Positions 18,143 to 27,233 of a stretch of 56,292 nucleotides of DNA are shown here, piece after piece (the first letter of the stretch is position 1; each line of letters begins with the position of its first letter). Position numbers and translations under genes: made by a program. Source of the stretch: Prochlorococcus sp. AG-402-L18 (GTDB taxonomy: Bacteria; Cyanobacteriota; Cyanobacteriia; PCC-6307; Cyanobiaceae); the NCBI GenBank assembly GCA_003216725.1, contig QCIL01000008.1, forward strand, positions 1-56,292, in the 5' to 3' direction. The notes beneath the pieces are model-generated. The model did no database searches, was not told the DNA's origin, and was given only the letters and a program-made list of their open reading frames with translations.

Positions 18143-19126
18143 TTAATTACTTGAAAAAGGATTTTTAGGAATTTTTTTACAACAATTTTTTGAAACCTCC
18201 TGAAGAACTTTAAATTCATCTTTACTTAAATTCCACTTAAATACATTAGAGACATCTATAACTTGAGATTTTTTTCGCATGCCAACAAGTGGAATAGTTC
18301 CTTGATAGCAACACCAATTAATTGCTACTTGAGCTTGAGAAACTGATCTTTGATTTGCAATCTTTTTTATACATCTGCGCAGTTCATATGTTGGTTTTTT
18401 ATAGTTTTCAAATAGTGTATTTCGAATAAAACTATTTTCTTTATTTTCGTCCTTATCTGGATCAATGCAAAGTATTCCAAATGATAAAGGACTATAAGCA
18501 AAAAAATCAATATTATATTCTTCGCATATTTTTTTTACCTGAAATTGTTTTTTTAAATCTGGAGCAAGTAAAGAAAACTGTATCTGAACGCTTTTTAAAC
18601 TTTGATCTCTTATTGACAAGTAATTAATTAATTTCGTCAATCTTTGAGGACCTATATTTGATAAGCCGATTTGAAACTCAAATCCTTGATCTCTTAAATC
18701 GCAAAGATTGTTCAACAGTCCTAATTCTTGCCAAGGATTGTATTTTGCAGTTGACCAATGTAATTGCACTATATCTAATTTATTATTAAGCCTTTCTAAA
18801 CTTTTTAAAAAAGGTTTAGTAAAAGCTCTATTACCAATTCTCCAAGGATAAGGTGCAAGTTTGGTTGCTATTTGAATTCTTTTTTTTTTTTCAGGAGGAG
18901 TATCTAGCAAAAATTTGCCTAATAAGGATTCAGATCTGCCATCAAGATTCCCAGTACCGTAAGAATCTGCAGTATCAATTAGATCAAAGCCTCTTTTCAA
19001 AGCTTCGTTGTAAGTCTCACGTAAATCATCATCATTTTCAGATTTATAATTCCAAAAAAGCTTATTACCCCAAGACCAAGTACCTAGTCCAATTCTTTTC
19101 TTCACTAGCCTATTTAAATAAAGCAC
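18143..19126 (-). CDS. Aldo/keto reductase
   Basis: A 327-aa (beta/alpha)8 NADPH-dependent oxidoreductase. The catalytic tetrad is visible: Asp51 and Tyr56 in DLIDTADSYGTG, Lys89 in IATKLAPYP, and His123 in IVQLHWSTA. The C-terminal NADPH-binding region includes GTIPLVGMRKKSQV. The substrate is not predictable. The start is GTG at 19126; another GTG at 19105 is possible and would lose only 7 residues. Confidence 0.92.
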   Translation of the reverse strand: MLYLNRLVKKRIGLGTWSWGNKLFWNYKSENDDDLRETYNEALKRGFDLIDTADSYGTGNLDGRSESLLGKFLLDTPPEKKKRIQIATKLAPYPWRIGNRAFTKPFLKSLERLNNKLDIVQLHWSTAKYNPWQELGLLNNLCDLRDQGFEFQIGLSNIGPQRLTKLINYLSIRDQSLKSVQIQFSLLAPDLKKQFQVKKICEEYNIDFFAYSPLSFGILCIDPDKDENKENSFIRNTLFENYKKPTYELRRCIKKIANQRSVSQAQVAINWCCYQGTIPLVGMRKKSQVIDVSNVFKWNLSKDEFKVLQEVSKNCCKKIPKNPFSSN

Positions 19127-19257
19127 TTTATAAGGTTATCTAAAAATATTGAATTATTTAAAATATTTCAAAAAAAATAAGTTTTGAAGCTTTTAAAATC
19201 AATTTCTCTTGACATTAAGAAATTATTCCCCAAAGTAGAAGAAATAAAAATAAAAAA

Positions 19258-19929
19258 TTGTTCATTACAGTTTGCGGACAAAAAGGAGGTGTTGCCAAAA
19301 CTTGCACAAGTATTCACCTTGCTAGTGTTTGGCATTCTGAAGGTAAAAAAGTTTGTATAGTTGATGCTGACAAAAATAGATCAGCATTAGCATATTCATC
19401 AAGAGGCAATCTTCCATTTCCTGTTTTCCCAGTCAGTTCAGCTGCTAAAGCATCAAGATCATCAGAAATTGTCATAACTGATGGACAAGCAAGCAGTGAT
19501 CAAGAAGAACTTAAACACTTAGCGTATGGTTCAGATCTAGTTATCTTACCTACTACTGCAAAAGCAAGATCAGTAGAGTTAACAGTTGAACTGGCTAATT
19601 TATTAAACAATTTAAAAGTTAACCATGCAGTGGTGATAGTAAAAGTTGATTTTAGACAGCAAAAAGCAGCGCAACAAGCCAAAGCAGCTCTAGAGAATTT
19701 TGGTTTATATGTTTTTGATACATTTATACCCTTACTTTCAGCGTTCGATAAAGCAGAAGCTTCAGGTAATGCTGTATTTGAAGCTGTTGACGATTTAGGT
19801 AGATCAGATCCTCGTCGAATGACGGGTTGGTCTGCTTATTGTTCAATTGCCTCAAAAATTCCATGCCTGATTTCGAAGCCCTCATCCGACACCAACAACT
19901 TAAACAACCAACAACCAATCAGCGCTTAA
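19258..19929 (+). CDS. ParA/MinD-family ATPase
   Basis: A 223-aa protein with a deviant Walker A KGGVAKT at residues 9-15 (signature Lys9, Lys14), VDADKNRSALAY near 38 as the A' region, and SDLVILPTTAK near 95 as Walker B region. This is a short orphan ParA, with no parB beside it, of the kind used to position carboxysomes, plasmids or complexes (McdA-like). Start codon TTG at 19258 is the only start before the P-loop. The next gene starts inside its 3' end in another frame. Confidence 0.88.
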   Translation: MFITVCGQKGGVAKTCTSIHLASVWHSEGKKVCIVDADKNRSALAYSSRGNLPFPVFPVSSAAKASRSSEIVITDGQASSDQEELKHLAYGSDLVILPTTAKARSVELTVELANLLNNLKVNHAVVIVKVDFRQQKAAQQAKAALENFGLYVFDTFIPLLSAFDKAEASGNAVFEAVDDLGRSDPRRMTGWSAYCSIASKIPCLISKPSSDTNNLNNQQPISA

Positions 19930-20105
19930 AAGTTGTAGATAAGACTGAATTTGAGAAAGGAAAAAACGAAGAGCCAGTAATTGCAAAATCTGGATTATTT
20001 CTTAATTTTTTTGGAGGTTTGTTTGGTTCTTTAATTGGAACCTCAATAATATTGTTCCTTTATATAAATGAATATCTACCAATCGATTTACTTAAACTTA
20101 AGTAG
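19863..20105 (+). CDS. Small membrane protein overlapping the ParA gene, unknown
   Basis: 80 aa from the ATG at 19863, which lies inside the ParA-like gene, so 67 bases are shared in two frames. A charged N-terminal half (PDFEALIRHQQLKQPTTNQ) is followed by a hydrophobic C-terminal segment FLNFFGGLFGSLIGTSIILFLYI, one probable membrane helix. Overlap and coexpression suggest a membrane partner of the ATPase, but that is inference. An upstream ATG at 19827 is in frame and less likely. It overlaps the convergent argJ by 8 bases. Confidence 0.65.
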   Translation: MPDFEALIRHQQLKQPTTNQRLKVVDKTEFEKGKNEEPVIAKSGLFLNFFGGLFGSLIGTSIILFLYINEYLPIDLLKLK

Positions 20106-21336
20106 TATATTCGCTATTGATCTCAATATACCTTTTAGAAAGATCGCATCCCCAAGCTGTACCATTCGATTCGCCAGAATTTAAATTTATAATAATTTGT
20201 ACAATATCATCCAATAAATATCTACCTTTCATTTTAGACTTAATGTAGTCTGTGACTTTTTTCGAATCATATTTAATTAACTTGCCCTTTTTCAAAATCT
20301 GATCACTACCTATATATAAGTCAACGTGATTTAAATTAAATTCAACGCCTGAATTACCGGCAGCAGAAATGATTCTTCCCCAATTAGGATCACAACCATG
20401 TATCGCAGTTTTTACTAATGCAGAATTACATATAGATTTAGCAACAATAATTGCATCATCGTTATTTTTTGCCCCTTGAACTAAAACTTCTAATAAACAA
20501 TTTGCCCCCTCTCCATCCCTCGCAATATTTTTTGCCAAGTTTTGACATACAATATCAAGTCCTTTTTGTATAATTGGCAAAAATCTTTTTTCAATTTTAT
20601 TTCCTGCATTTATTCCAACAAAAGAATCATTTGTACTTGTCTCTCCATCAACTGAGATTGCGTTAAAAGATTTTTTAACCGCAATAGAAATCATTTTATC
20701 CCATACCTCTTTCTCAATACCCACATCACAAGTTAAGAAAGCAAGCATTGTAGCCATATTGGGATAAATCATTCCTGATCCTTTTGCAAATCCTGCTATT
20801 TTTATTCTTCTACCTTGAATACATGTCTCTATTAAAACTTTTTTTAAAGTCAAATCAGTAGTTAGAATAGCTTCTGCTGCATTTTGAAAGTTATTTAATT
20901 TTAAATCACTTACTAAATTCGGTAAATTTTTTACTAAATGACTTATTTTTATAGGCACACCAATTACACCAGTTGAACACATTAACACTTCTTCTTCTTT
21001 AATTCCTAAAATTTCCGCAATCTTTGCTGTAGCAATTTGAAAATGTTGAAGCCCAAGATTTCCCGTACATGCATTTGCTTGACCAGAATTAATTAGTATT
21101 GCACGTAATAGACCTGAAGATTTTTTAATCCTTTCTTCACATATATCTATACAAGAAGCGCGAACTATTGATTGGGTAAACATCCCACTAAAAATACTTC
21201 CTTCGGGAGCCAGTATAAGTGCCAAATCTTTTTTCTTAGAAGCTTTTAATCCCGCCGATATTCCAGCAAAAAGAAACCCGTTGGGTGTGTCATTACCTTC
21301 ATCAACAAACGACCAAGTGGAATCAAACTGGCTCAA
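20098..21336 (-). CDS. argJ: Bifunctional glutamate N-acetyltransferase / amino-acid acetyltransferase
   Basis: Arginine biosynthesis: transfers acetyl from N-acetylornithine to glutamate and may also use acetyl-CoA. The precursor cleaves itself between Ala and Thr in KGSGMIYPNMATMLAF, near residue 193, giving alpha and beta chains with Thr as nucleophile. The 412-aa length, DGETSTNDSFV and HGCDPNWGRIISAAGNSG are typical. Confidence 0.97.
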   Translation of the reverse strand: MSQFDSTWSFVDEGNDTPNGFLFAGISAGLKASKKKDLALILAPEGSIFSGMFTQSIVRASCIDICEERIKKSSGLLRAILINSGQANACTGNLGLQHFQIATAKIAEILGIKEEEVLMCSTGVIGVPIKISHLVKNLPNLVSDLKLNNFQNAAEAILTTDLTLKKVLIETCIQGRRIKIAGFAKGSGMIYPNMATMLAFLTCDVGIEKEVWDKMISIAVKKSFNAISVDGETSTNDSFVGINAGNKIEKRFLPIIQKGLDIVCQNLAKNIARDGEGANCLLEVLVQGAKNNDDAIIVAKSICNSALVKTAIHGCDPNWGRIISAAGNSGVEFNLNHVDLYIGSDQILKKGKLIKYDSKKVTDYIKSKMKGRYLLDDIVQIIINLNSGESNGTAWGCDLSKRYIEINSEYTT

Positions 21337-21414
21337 TCTTTTTTTTATCTTTTTAAGTTATATTAACTTCTCTTTAATACTAAAGAAACAGGTAATTAGA
21401 TTATTATTAAATAT

Positions 21415-22032
21415 ATGAATATTCTTCAAGAATTAAAAAATAACCAAAGAAGAATTGGTTTAACAGGAGGCATTGCTACTGGAAAATCAACAATAGCAAA
21501 TTACATTAGAAAAAACTTTAAAATTCCAATATTAGATGCAGATAATTTATCAAGGGAATTAATCAAACCAAACACATATGGATATAAAAAAATTTTAGAT
21601 TATTTTGGAAACCAGATAATTAATAATACCGATAATTCAGAAAAAGAAATTAACAGAAAACTTTTAAGAACAATTATTTTTAAGAGTTCAGAAAATAAAA
21701 AATGGATTGAAAACCTGCTACACCCTTTAATTAAAGAAAAAATGATAGAAGAATGTAGTAAATTCAATAATAATCAAACTATAATCTTGGTTATTCCATT
21801 ATTATTTGAAGCAAAATTTGAAGATATTTGTACTGAAATATGGTTAATTAAATGCCATAGAGAACTTCAAAAGAAAAGACTTATCACACGAGATAAAATT
21901 AGCGAAAAAGAAGCATATAAAACCATAAATCTTCAATTAAGTTTTGAAGAAAAAAGAAAACTTTCAGATGTTGTTTTAGATAATTCAGATAACCAAAATA
22001 GATGGATAAATACTTTAAAGGAGCTTCTTTAA
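21415..22032 (+). CDS. coaE: Dephospho-CoA kinase
   Basis: Last step of coenzyme A synthesis (phosphorylates dephospho-CoA). A 205-aa P-loop kinase: GLTGGIATGKST at residues 15-26, DADNLSRELI near 40, HPLIKEKM near 102 and IPLLFEAKFE near 127. It is followed after 4 bases by the convergent gatB. Confidence 0.96.
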   Translation: MNILQELKNNQRRIGLTGGIATGKSTIANYIRKNFKIPILDADNLSRELIKPNTYGYKKILDYFGNQIINNTDNSEKEINRKLLRTIIFKSSENKKWIENLLHPLIKEKMIEECSKFNNNQTIILVIPLLFEAKFEDICTEIWLIKCHRELQKKRLITRDKISEKEAYKTINLQLSFEEKRKLSDVVLDNSDNQNRWINTLKELL

Positions 22033-22036
22033 AACT

Positions 22037-23509
22037 TTAGCTATTCAACTTTTCTAAAAGAAGTTTATTTGCAAGTTTAGGGTCTGCTTTGCCTTTAGTT
22101 CTTTTCATAAGTTGACCAACAAAGAAACCAATTAATTTAGTTTTGCCATTTTTAAATGCCTTCACCTCATTTGGATGTTCAGCTATAAGTTCATTAATTA
22201 TTGGTAAAATACTTGAAGAATCAGATATCATGGCCAATCCACGTTCTTCAACTAATTTTTTCGGAGAAATATTGTTTTGAATTAGATCAGGTAATATTTC
22301 TTTTGCAATTTTTCCACTAATAGTATTTTTTGAAATCATATTAATCATTTCAGCAAGATTTTCAGGGCTAAGCTTTAATTCGCTAAAACTGAGTTTGTTT
22401 GCTTTTAAATAGCCCACAATATCACTCGTTACCCAATTTGAAGCTAGTTTGGCATCAGCATCATTAGCTACTGTCTCTTCAAAAAAGTTTGCCATGTTAA
22501 TTTCATCAGAAATTACTCTTGCATCATATGCAGACAACCCATATTCACTTACATATTTATTTCTTTTCTGTGAAGGTAATTCTGGTAGTTCTTTAAACCA
22601 TATTTCTTTTTGGGCTTTTGTTATTTCAATTGGTCCTAAGTCAGGATCAGGAAAATATCTATAATCACTACTTCCTTCTTTTAATCTCATACTTTTTGTT
22701 AATTGCTTAGCTTCATCCCATAACCTTGTTTCTTGGAAAATTTTTCCTCCATTTTCATAAACTTCTATTTGTCTGGCTATTTCATAATCACAAGCCTTTT
22801 GAATTGCAGAAAATGAATTCATATTCTTAATTTCCACTTTGGTACCAAAAGGGGCATTAGGTCCTTTTCTGACTGAAATATTGACGTCACATCTTAATGA
22901 ACCTTCTTGCATATTTCCATCTGATACTCCAAGGTATCTAACTGTTCTTCTAATTTCAGAAGCATATTCAGATGCCTCTTTACCGGTTCTAATATCTGGT
23001 TTGCTTACAATTTCACAAAGTGCTATGCCAGCGCGATTATAGTCAACTAAAGAATATTTAGAACCAGCTAACCTATCACTCCCTGCATGAACTAATTTAC
23101 CTGCATCTTCTTCCATATGAAGCCTTTCTATACCAATTTTTTTAATATAAGGTTCTCTATCTTTTTCAATTATTTCAACTTCTAACCAACCATTTTCAGC
23201 TAATGGCTCATCAAATTGTGAAATTTGATAATTTTTAGGAAGATCAGGATAAAAATATTGTTTTCTATCAAATTTACAATGTTCTGCTACATTTAAATTT
23301 AATGCTAAAGAGGTTTTTACTGCATACTCAAGAACAGTTTCATTTAAAACTGGAAGAGTACCTGGTAAACCACAAACAACTGGATCAATATGTGAATTGG
23401 GTTCATCACCAAATGCTGTTGAAGCTGATGTAAATATTTTACTTTTAGTATTAAGCTGTACATGAGTTTCTAAACCGATGACAGCTTCCCAAGATTCAAA
23501 ATTGTTCAT
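22037..23509 (-). CDS. gatB: Aspartyl/glutamyl-tRNA amidotransferase subunit B
   Basis: A subunit of GatCAB, which converts Glu-tRNA(Gln) (and Asp-tRNA(Asn) where present) to the amidated form. The 490-aa length is typical. It starts AVIGLETHVQLNTKSKIF, has KNYQISQFDEPLAENG, KVEIKNMNSFSAIQKA and YRYFPDPDLGP, and ends with the YqeY-like tail domain (GQLMKRTKGKADPKLANKLL). gatA and gatC are not in the window. Confidence 0.98.
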   Translation of the reverse strand: MNNFESWEAVIGLETHVQLNTKSKIFTSASTAFGDEPNSHIDPVVCGLPGTLPVLNETVLEYAVKTSLALNLNVAEHCKFDRKQYFYPDLPKNYQISQFDEPLAENGWLEVEIIEKDREPYIKKIGIERLHMEEDAGKLVHAGSDRLAGSKYSLVDYNRAGIALCEIVSKPDIRTGKEASEYASEIRRTVRYLGVSDGNMQEGSLRCDVNISVRKGPNAPFGTKVEIKNMNSFSAIQKACDYEIARQIEVYENGGKIFQETRLWDEAKQLTKSMRLKEGSSDYRYFPDPDLGPIEITKAQKEIWFKELPELPSQKRNKYVSEYGLSAYDARVISDEINMANFFEETVANDADAKLASNWVTSDIVGYLKANKLSFSELKLSPENLAEMINMISKNTISGKIAKEILPDLIQNNISPKKLVEERGLAMISDSSSILPIINELIAEHPNEVKAFKNGKTKLIGFFVGQLMKRTKGKADPKLANKLLLEKLNS

Positions 23510-23591
23510 CTTTAAAAGTTCCTTTCTTAATATTATTGGATATAAGTAAAAAGAGGATAAAAAAACACAAGTAAATTATATTAATAATCAA

Positions 23592-24701
23592 ATGACCACA
23601 CAAACAAAAAATTCAATTTTAATTATTGGCGGTGGACTATTAGGGTTAACTATTGCTTATGAATTTGCTAGAAATGATTTCAAAGTTTCAGTTTTAAGCA
23701 AAAATAGAAGTGATTCAGCTGGTTTTGTAGCTGCAGGGATGCTTGCTACTCACGCTGAAGGTCTTGAAAATGAATTACTAAAATTTGGACAACAAAGTCA
23801 AAGTTTAATTCCAGAATGGATTAACAATATTGAAAAGGATAGTGGAATTAATTGTGGTTTAAAAAAATGTGGCATAGTAGTCCCTTTTAGAAATATTGAA
23901 GATCTTGAAAAATTTCCTACTTTTCAATACGGAAGGTATTTAAACCAAAAAGATCTTCAAATAGAAATTAATGGAATAAATTCTATTTGGAAACATGGTT
24001 TACTTTTTGAACAGGATGGTCAGATAGATAATCGAAGAAGACTAATGCGAGCACTCGAAAGAGCGTGCTCGTTGCGAGGAGTGAAGTTTCAAGAGGGATC
24101 AGAAGTACAAGATTTGAAAATAGAAAAAAACAAAATCACTGGTGTAAAAGTTTTATGTGCGACAGGAGAACTTAAAAAAATTAATTGTGAAAAGGCAATT
24201 CTATGCGGTGGTGCTTGGAGTAAAAAAATTTTTAACAGAATTCCAGTCTTTCCTGTAAAAGGACAAATGTTATCAATACAAGGTCCGACCAATGTTTTGA
24301 AAAGAATTATTTTTGGACCAAAAACCTATCTAGTACCTCGCGATGATGGCCTTATTGTCGTTGGAGCAACAGTTGAAAAAGATTCAAAATTTAGTAAAGG
24401 AAATACTCCTAATGGTATAAATCAATTGCAAGAAGGCATTCGCTCCTTGTTGCCTGAAGCAATAAATTGGCCTCAAATGGAACATTGGTGGGGATTTAGA
24501 CCTTGCACACCAGATCTGAAACCAATACTTGGAAAATCTAACATTGAGAATCTTTTTCTAGCTACTGGACATTACAGAAATGGGGTTTTATTTTCTGCAA
24601 TAACAAGTGATCTTATTGTGAAATTAGTTCAAAATAAAACTCTTGAAGAAATAGAAAAAAACTTTTTAGAAAAATTTAGTTTAGATAGATTTGAGATTTA
24701 A
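23592..24701 (+). CDS. thiO: FAD-dependent glycine oxidase (ThiO-like) / D-amino-acid oxidase family
   Basis: A 369-aa DAO-family flavoprotein. The FAD-binding Rossmann motif IIGGGLLGLTIAYEFA sits near residues 11-26. FVAAGMLATHAEG, FPVKGQMLSIQG and the C-terminal HWWGFRPCTPDLKPILG ... ATGHYRNGVLFSAIT are typical of ThiO. Glycine oxidase supplies the imine for thiazole synthesis in thiamine biosynthesis. The name rests on motif pattern; another amine substrate is possible. Confidence 0.82.
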   Translation: MTTQTKNSILIIGGGLLGLTIAYEFARNDFKVSVLSKNRSDSAGFVAAGMLATHAEGLENELLKFGQQSQSLIPEWINNIEKDSGINCGLKKCGIVVPFRNIEDLEKFPTFQYGRYLNQKDLQIEINGINSIWKHGLLFEQDGQIDNRRRLMRALERACSLRGVKFQEGSEVQDLKIEKNKITGVKVLCATGELKKINCEKAILCGGAWSKKIFNRIPVFPVKGQMLSIQGPTNVLKRIIFGPKTYLVPRDDGLIVVGATVEKDSKFSKGNTPNGINQLQEGIRSLLPEAINWPQMEHWWGFRPCTPDLKPILGKSNIENLFLATGHYRNGVLFSAITSDLIVKLVQNKTLEEIEKNFLEKFSLDRFEI

Positions 24702-24704
24702 ATT

Positions 24705-25163
24705 TTAAGTTTCAGATCGCCATTGCAAATCAGAAGTTACCCACTCACATAATTCCTCTTCATCAAACCATAGATTAATTTCAAATTTTGCTGTATCTTC
24801 GCCATCAGAACCATGAATAATATTCCTGCCAATATCGATAGCTAAATCACCTCTAATTGTTCCGGGATCTGCTTCCAGAGGTTTTGTTGCACCTATTAAT
24901 TTTCTAGCACTTAAAATGACCCCTTCGCCTTCCCAAACCATTGCAACAACAGGACCACTGGAGATAAAATCTACTAAATCTCCAAAAAAGGGTCTTTCTC
25001 TATGAACTCCATAATGATTTTTAGCAAGCTCTTTAGAGGGGATTAATTGCTTTAAACCTACCAATTTAAATCCTTTTTTTTCAAATCTGCCTATAATCTC
25101 TGCAACATATCCTCTTTGAACTCCATCTGGTTTAATTGCAATAAAGGTTCTCTCTTTGGTCAT
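24705..25163 (-). CDS. ndk: Nucleoside diphosphate kinase
   Basis: Transfers gamma-phosphate between nucleoside triphosphates and diphosphates. The 152-aa length is standard. It has [13 protein letters not shown] at the N terminus and the phosphohistidine in [12 protein letters not shown] (His117). It is separated by 3 bases from the convergent thiO-like gene. Confidence 0.98.
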   Translation of the reverse strand: MTKERTFIAIKPDGVQRGYVAEIIGRFEKKGFKLVGLKQLIPSKELAKNHYGVHRERPFFGDLVDFISSGPVVAMVWEGEGVILSARKLIGATKPLEADPGTIRGDLAIDIGRNIIHGSDGEDTAKFEINLWFDEEELCEWVTSDLQWRSET

Positions 25164-25286
25164 TTAATTAATAATCACTCTCTGTATATTCAACTTTTGG
25201 GTGGTAACTTGGCAAGTAATCATTAAAATAAAAGATATTGTTTTGATTTATTTTCAAACACATTTCTTAATTACTTAAAACATAAA

Positions 25287-27233
25287 TTGACCAATTTTGA
25301 GCCAAAAAAATTAAATAAAAATTGGACTATTAAAGATAGTATTTCATCCTACAACATTGATCAATGGGGAGATAAATATTTTTCTATTAATGCTAAAGGA
25401 AATATTTCAGTAACTAAAAATATACAATCGGGGAAAAAGATTGATCTTTTTAAGGTTGTCAAAGAACTCAAAAGCAGAGAAATAAATACACCATTAATTA
25501 TAAGATTTAACGATATCTTAAAAGATCGAATAAATTCATTACATGACGCTTTTTTAAAAGCAATAAAAACTTATAAATATAAAAACATTTATCAAGGCGT
25601 TTTTCCTATTAAATGTAATCAACAGAAAAATTTATTAGAAAAGATAATAGAGTTTGGTAGCCCATGGAATCTTGGTTTAGAAGTAGGAAGTAAATCAGAA
25701 CTACTAATTGGCCTTGCACTACTTGAAAACCAAAATTCATTATTAATATGCAACGGTTATAAAGATAAAAAATATATTGAGATTGCTACTTTAGCCAGAA
25801 AACTCGGCAAAAAACCAATAATAGTTATTGAACAACGAGATGAAGTTAAAAGAATTATTCAAGTAGTTCAGAATCTTAACGCGACCCCGTTGCTAGGAAT
25901 TAGAGCAAAGTTATCAAGTAAAAGCAGTGGTAGATGGAGCAAATCAGTTGGAGATAATTCTAAATTTGGATTATCAATCCCAGAAATTGTGTCAACAATA
26001 AAAGAACTTAAAGAGGCAAATCTGATAAACGAAATGAAGTTGCTTCATTTTCATATAGGAAGTCAAATAAGTGATATTGCTGTAATCAAAGACGCATTGC
26101 AAGAAGCTAGTCAAATATATGTTGAACTATCCAAACTTGGTGCTCCAATGGAATATATCGACGTTGGGGGAGGATTAGGGATAGATTACGATGGAACAAA
26201 AACCTCTTCTAGCACTTCTACGAATTATTCTCTTCAAAATTATGCTAACGATGTAATTGCAACCATTAAAGATTCATGTGAATTAAATGATATTGATCAT
26301 CCAACTATTATCTCAGAAAGCGGAAGAGCAATAATTAGCCATTGTTCCGTTTTAATTTTTAATGTATTAGGAACAAGCCGTGTAAGTTCCAAGCTACAAA
26401 TTTATGATGAAAAAAATCAATCATTAATCATTTCAAATTTACTTGAAACTTACTACGAACTAAAAAAACTTAATAATAAAAAGATAAATTTATCTCAAAT
26501 AATTGAATTATGGAATGATACAAAAAAATTTAAAGAAGATTGCTTAGTATCTTTTAGATTAGGATTTTTAAGTTTAGAAGAACGGGCTTATGCTGAAGAA
26601 CTGACCTGGGCTTGCGCAAAAGAAATTGCTAAAAAACTGAATAATGATGAAATCAATCACCCTGATTTATATGAAATTACAGAGACTCTGGGATCAACTT
26701 ATTATGCAAATTTATCTATCTTTAAATCTATTCCCGATAGTTGGGCCATCAATCAAATTTTTCCAACAGTTCCAATACATAGGCACTTAGAAGAACCATT
26801 CTGCAAAGGTAACTTTGCAGATTTAACTTGTGATTCAGATGGGAAACTAAATAGTTTTATTGATAATGGAAAAATTAAATCATTACTAAATTTACATAAA
26901 CCAGAGCAGAATAAAGATTATCTAATTGGAATTTTCATGACTGGAGCCTATCAAGAAACATTAGGAAATTTCCACAATTTATTCGGCAATACAAACGTTG
27001 TACATATTGATATAACTGAAAATAATTCATATAAGGTCAAAAATATTATTAAAGAGGATACTAAATCTGAAATTTTACAATTATTGGATTACAGTTCAGA
27101 TTCTTTGGTTGAATCTATAAGAATTAATACTGAATCGGCAATTGAGCAAAAGAAATTAAGTATCGAGGAAGCAAGAAAATTAATTGATCAAATCGAGATG
27201 AGTCTAAGAAAAAGTAGTTATTTATCAGAATAG
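25287..27233 (+). CDS. speA: Biosynthetic arginine decarboxylase
   Basis: A 648-aa PLP enzyme making agmatine from arginine for polyamine synthesis. The PLP lysine lies in [15 protein letters not shown] (near residue 111). [11 protein letters not shown] and [15 protein letters not shown] mark the barrel, and [26 protein letters not shown] is typical of SpeA. The start is TTG at 25287. Its last 16 bases overlap the convergent alaS. Confidence 0.97.
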   Translation: MTNFEPKKLNKNWTIKDSISSYNIDQWGDKYFSINAKGNISVTKNIQSGKKIDLFKVVKELKSREINTPLIIRFNDILKDRINSLHDAFLKAIKTYKYKNIYQGVFPIKCNQQKNLLEKIIEFGSPWNLGLEVGSKSELLIGLALLENQNSLLICNGYKDKKYIEIATLARKLGKKPIIVIEQRDEVKRIIQVVQNLNATPLLGIRAKLSSKSSGRWSKSVGDNSKFGLSIPEIVSTIKELKEANLINEMKLLHFHIGSQISDIAVIKDALQEASQIYVELSKLGAPMEYIDVGGGLGIDYDGTKTSSSTSTNYSLQNYANDVIATIKDSCELNDIDHPTIISESGRAIISHCSVLIFNVLGTSRVSSKLQIYDEKNQSLIISNLLETYYELKKLNNKKINLSQIIELWNDTKKFKEDCLVSFRLGFLSLEERAYAEELTWACAKEIAKKLNNDEINHPDLYEITETLGSTYYANLSIFKSIPDSWAINQIFPTVPIHRHLEEPFCKGNFADLTCDSDGKLNSFIDNGKIKSLLNLHKPEQNKDYLIGIFMTGAYQETLGNFHNLFGNTNVVHIDITENNSYKVKNIIKEDTKSEILQLLDYSSDSLVESIRINTESAIEQKKLSIEEARKLIDQIEMSLRKSSYLSE

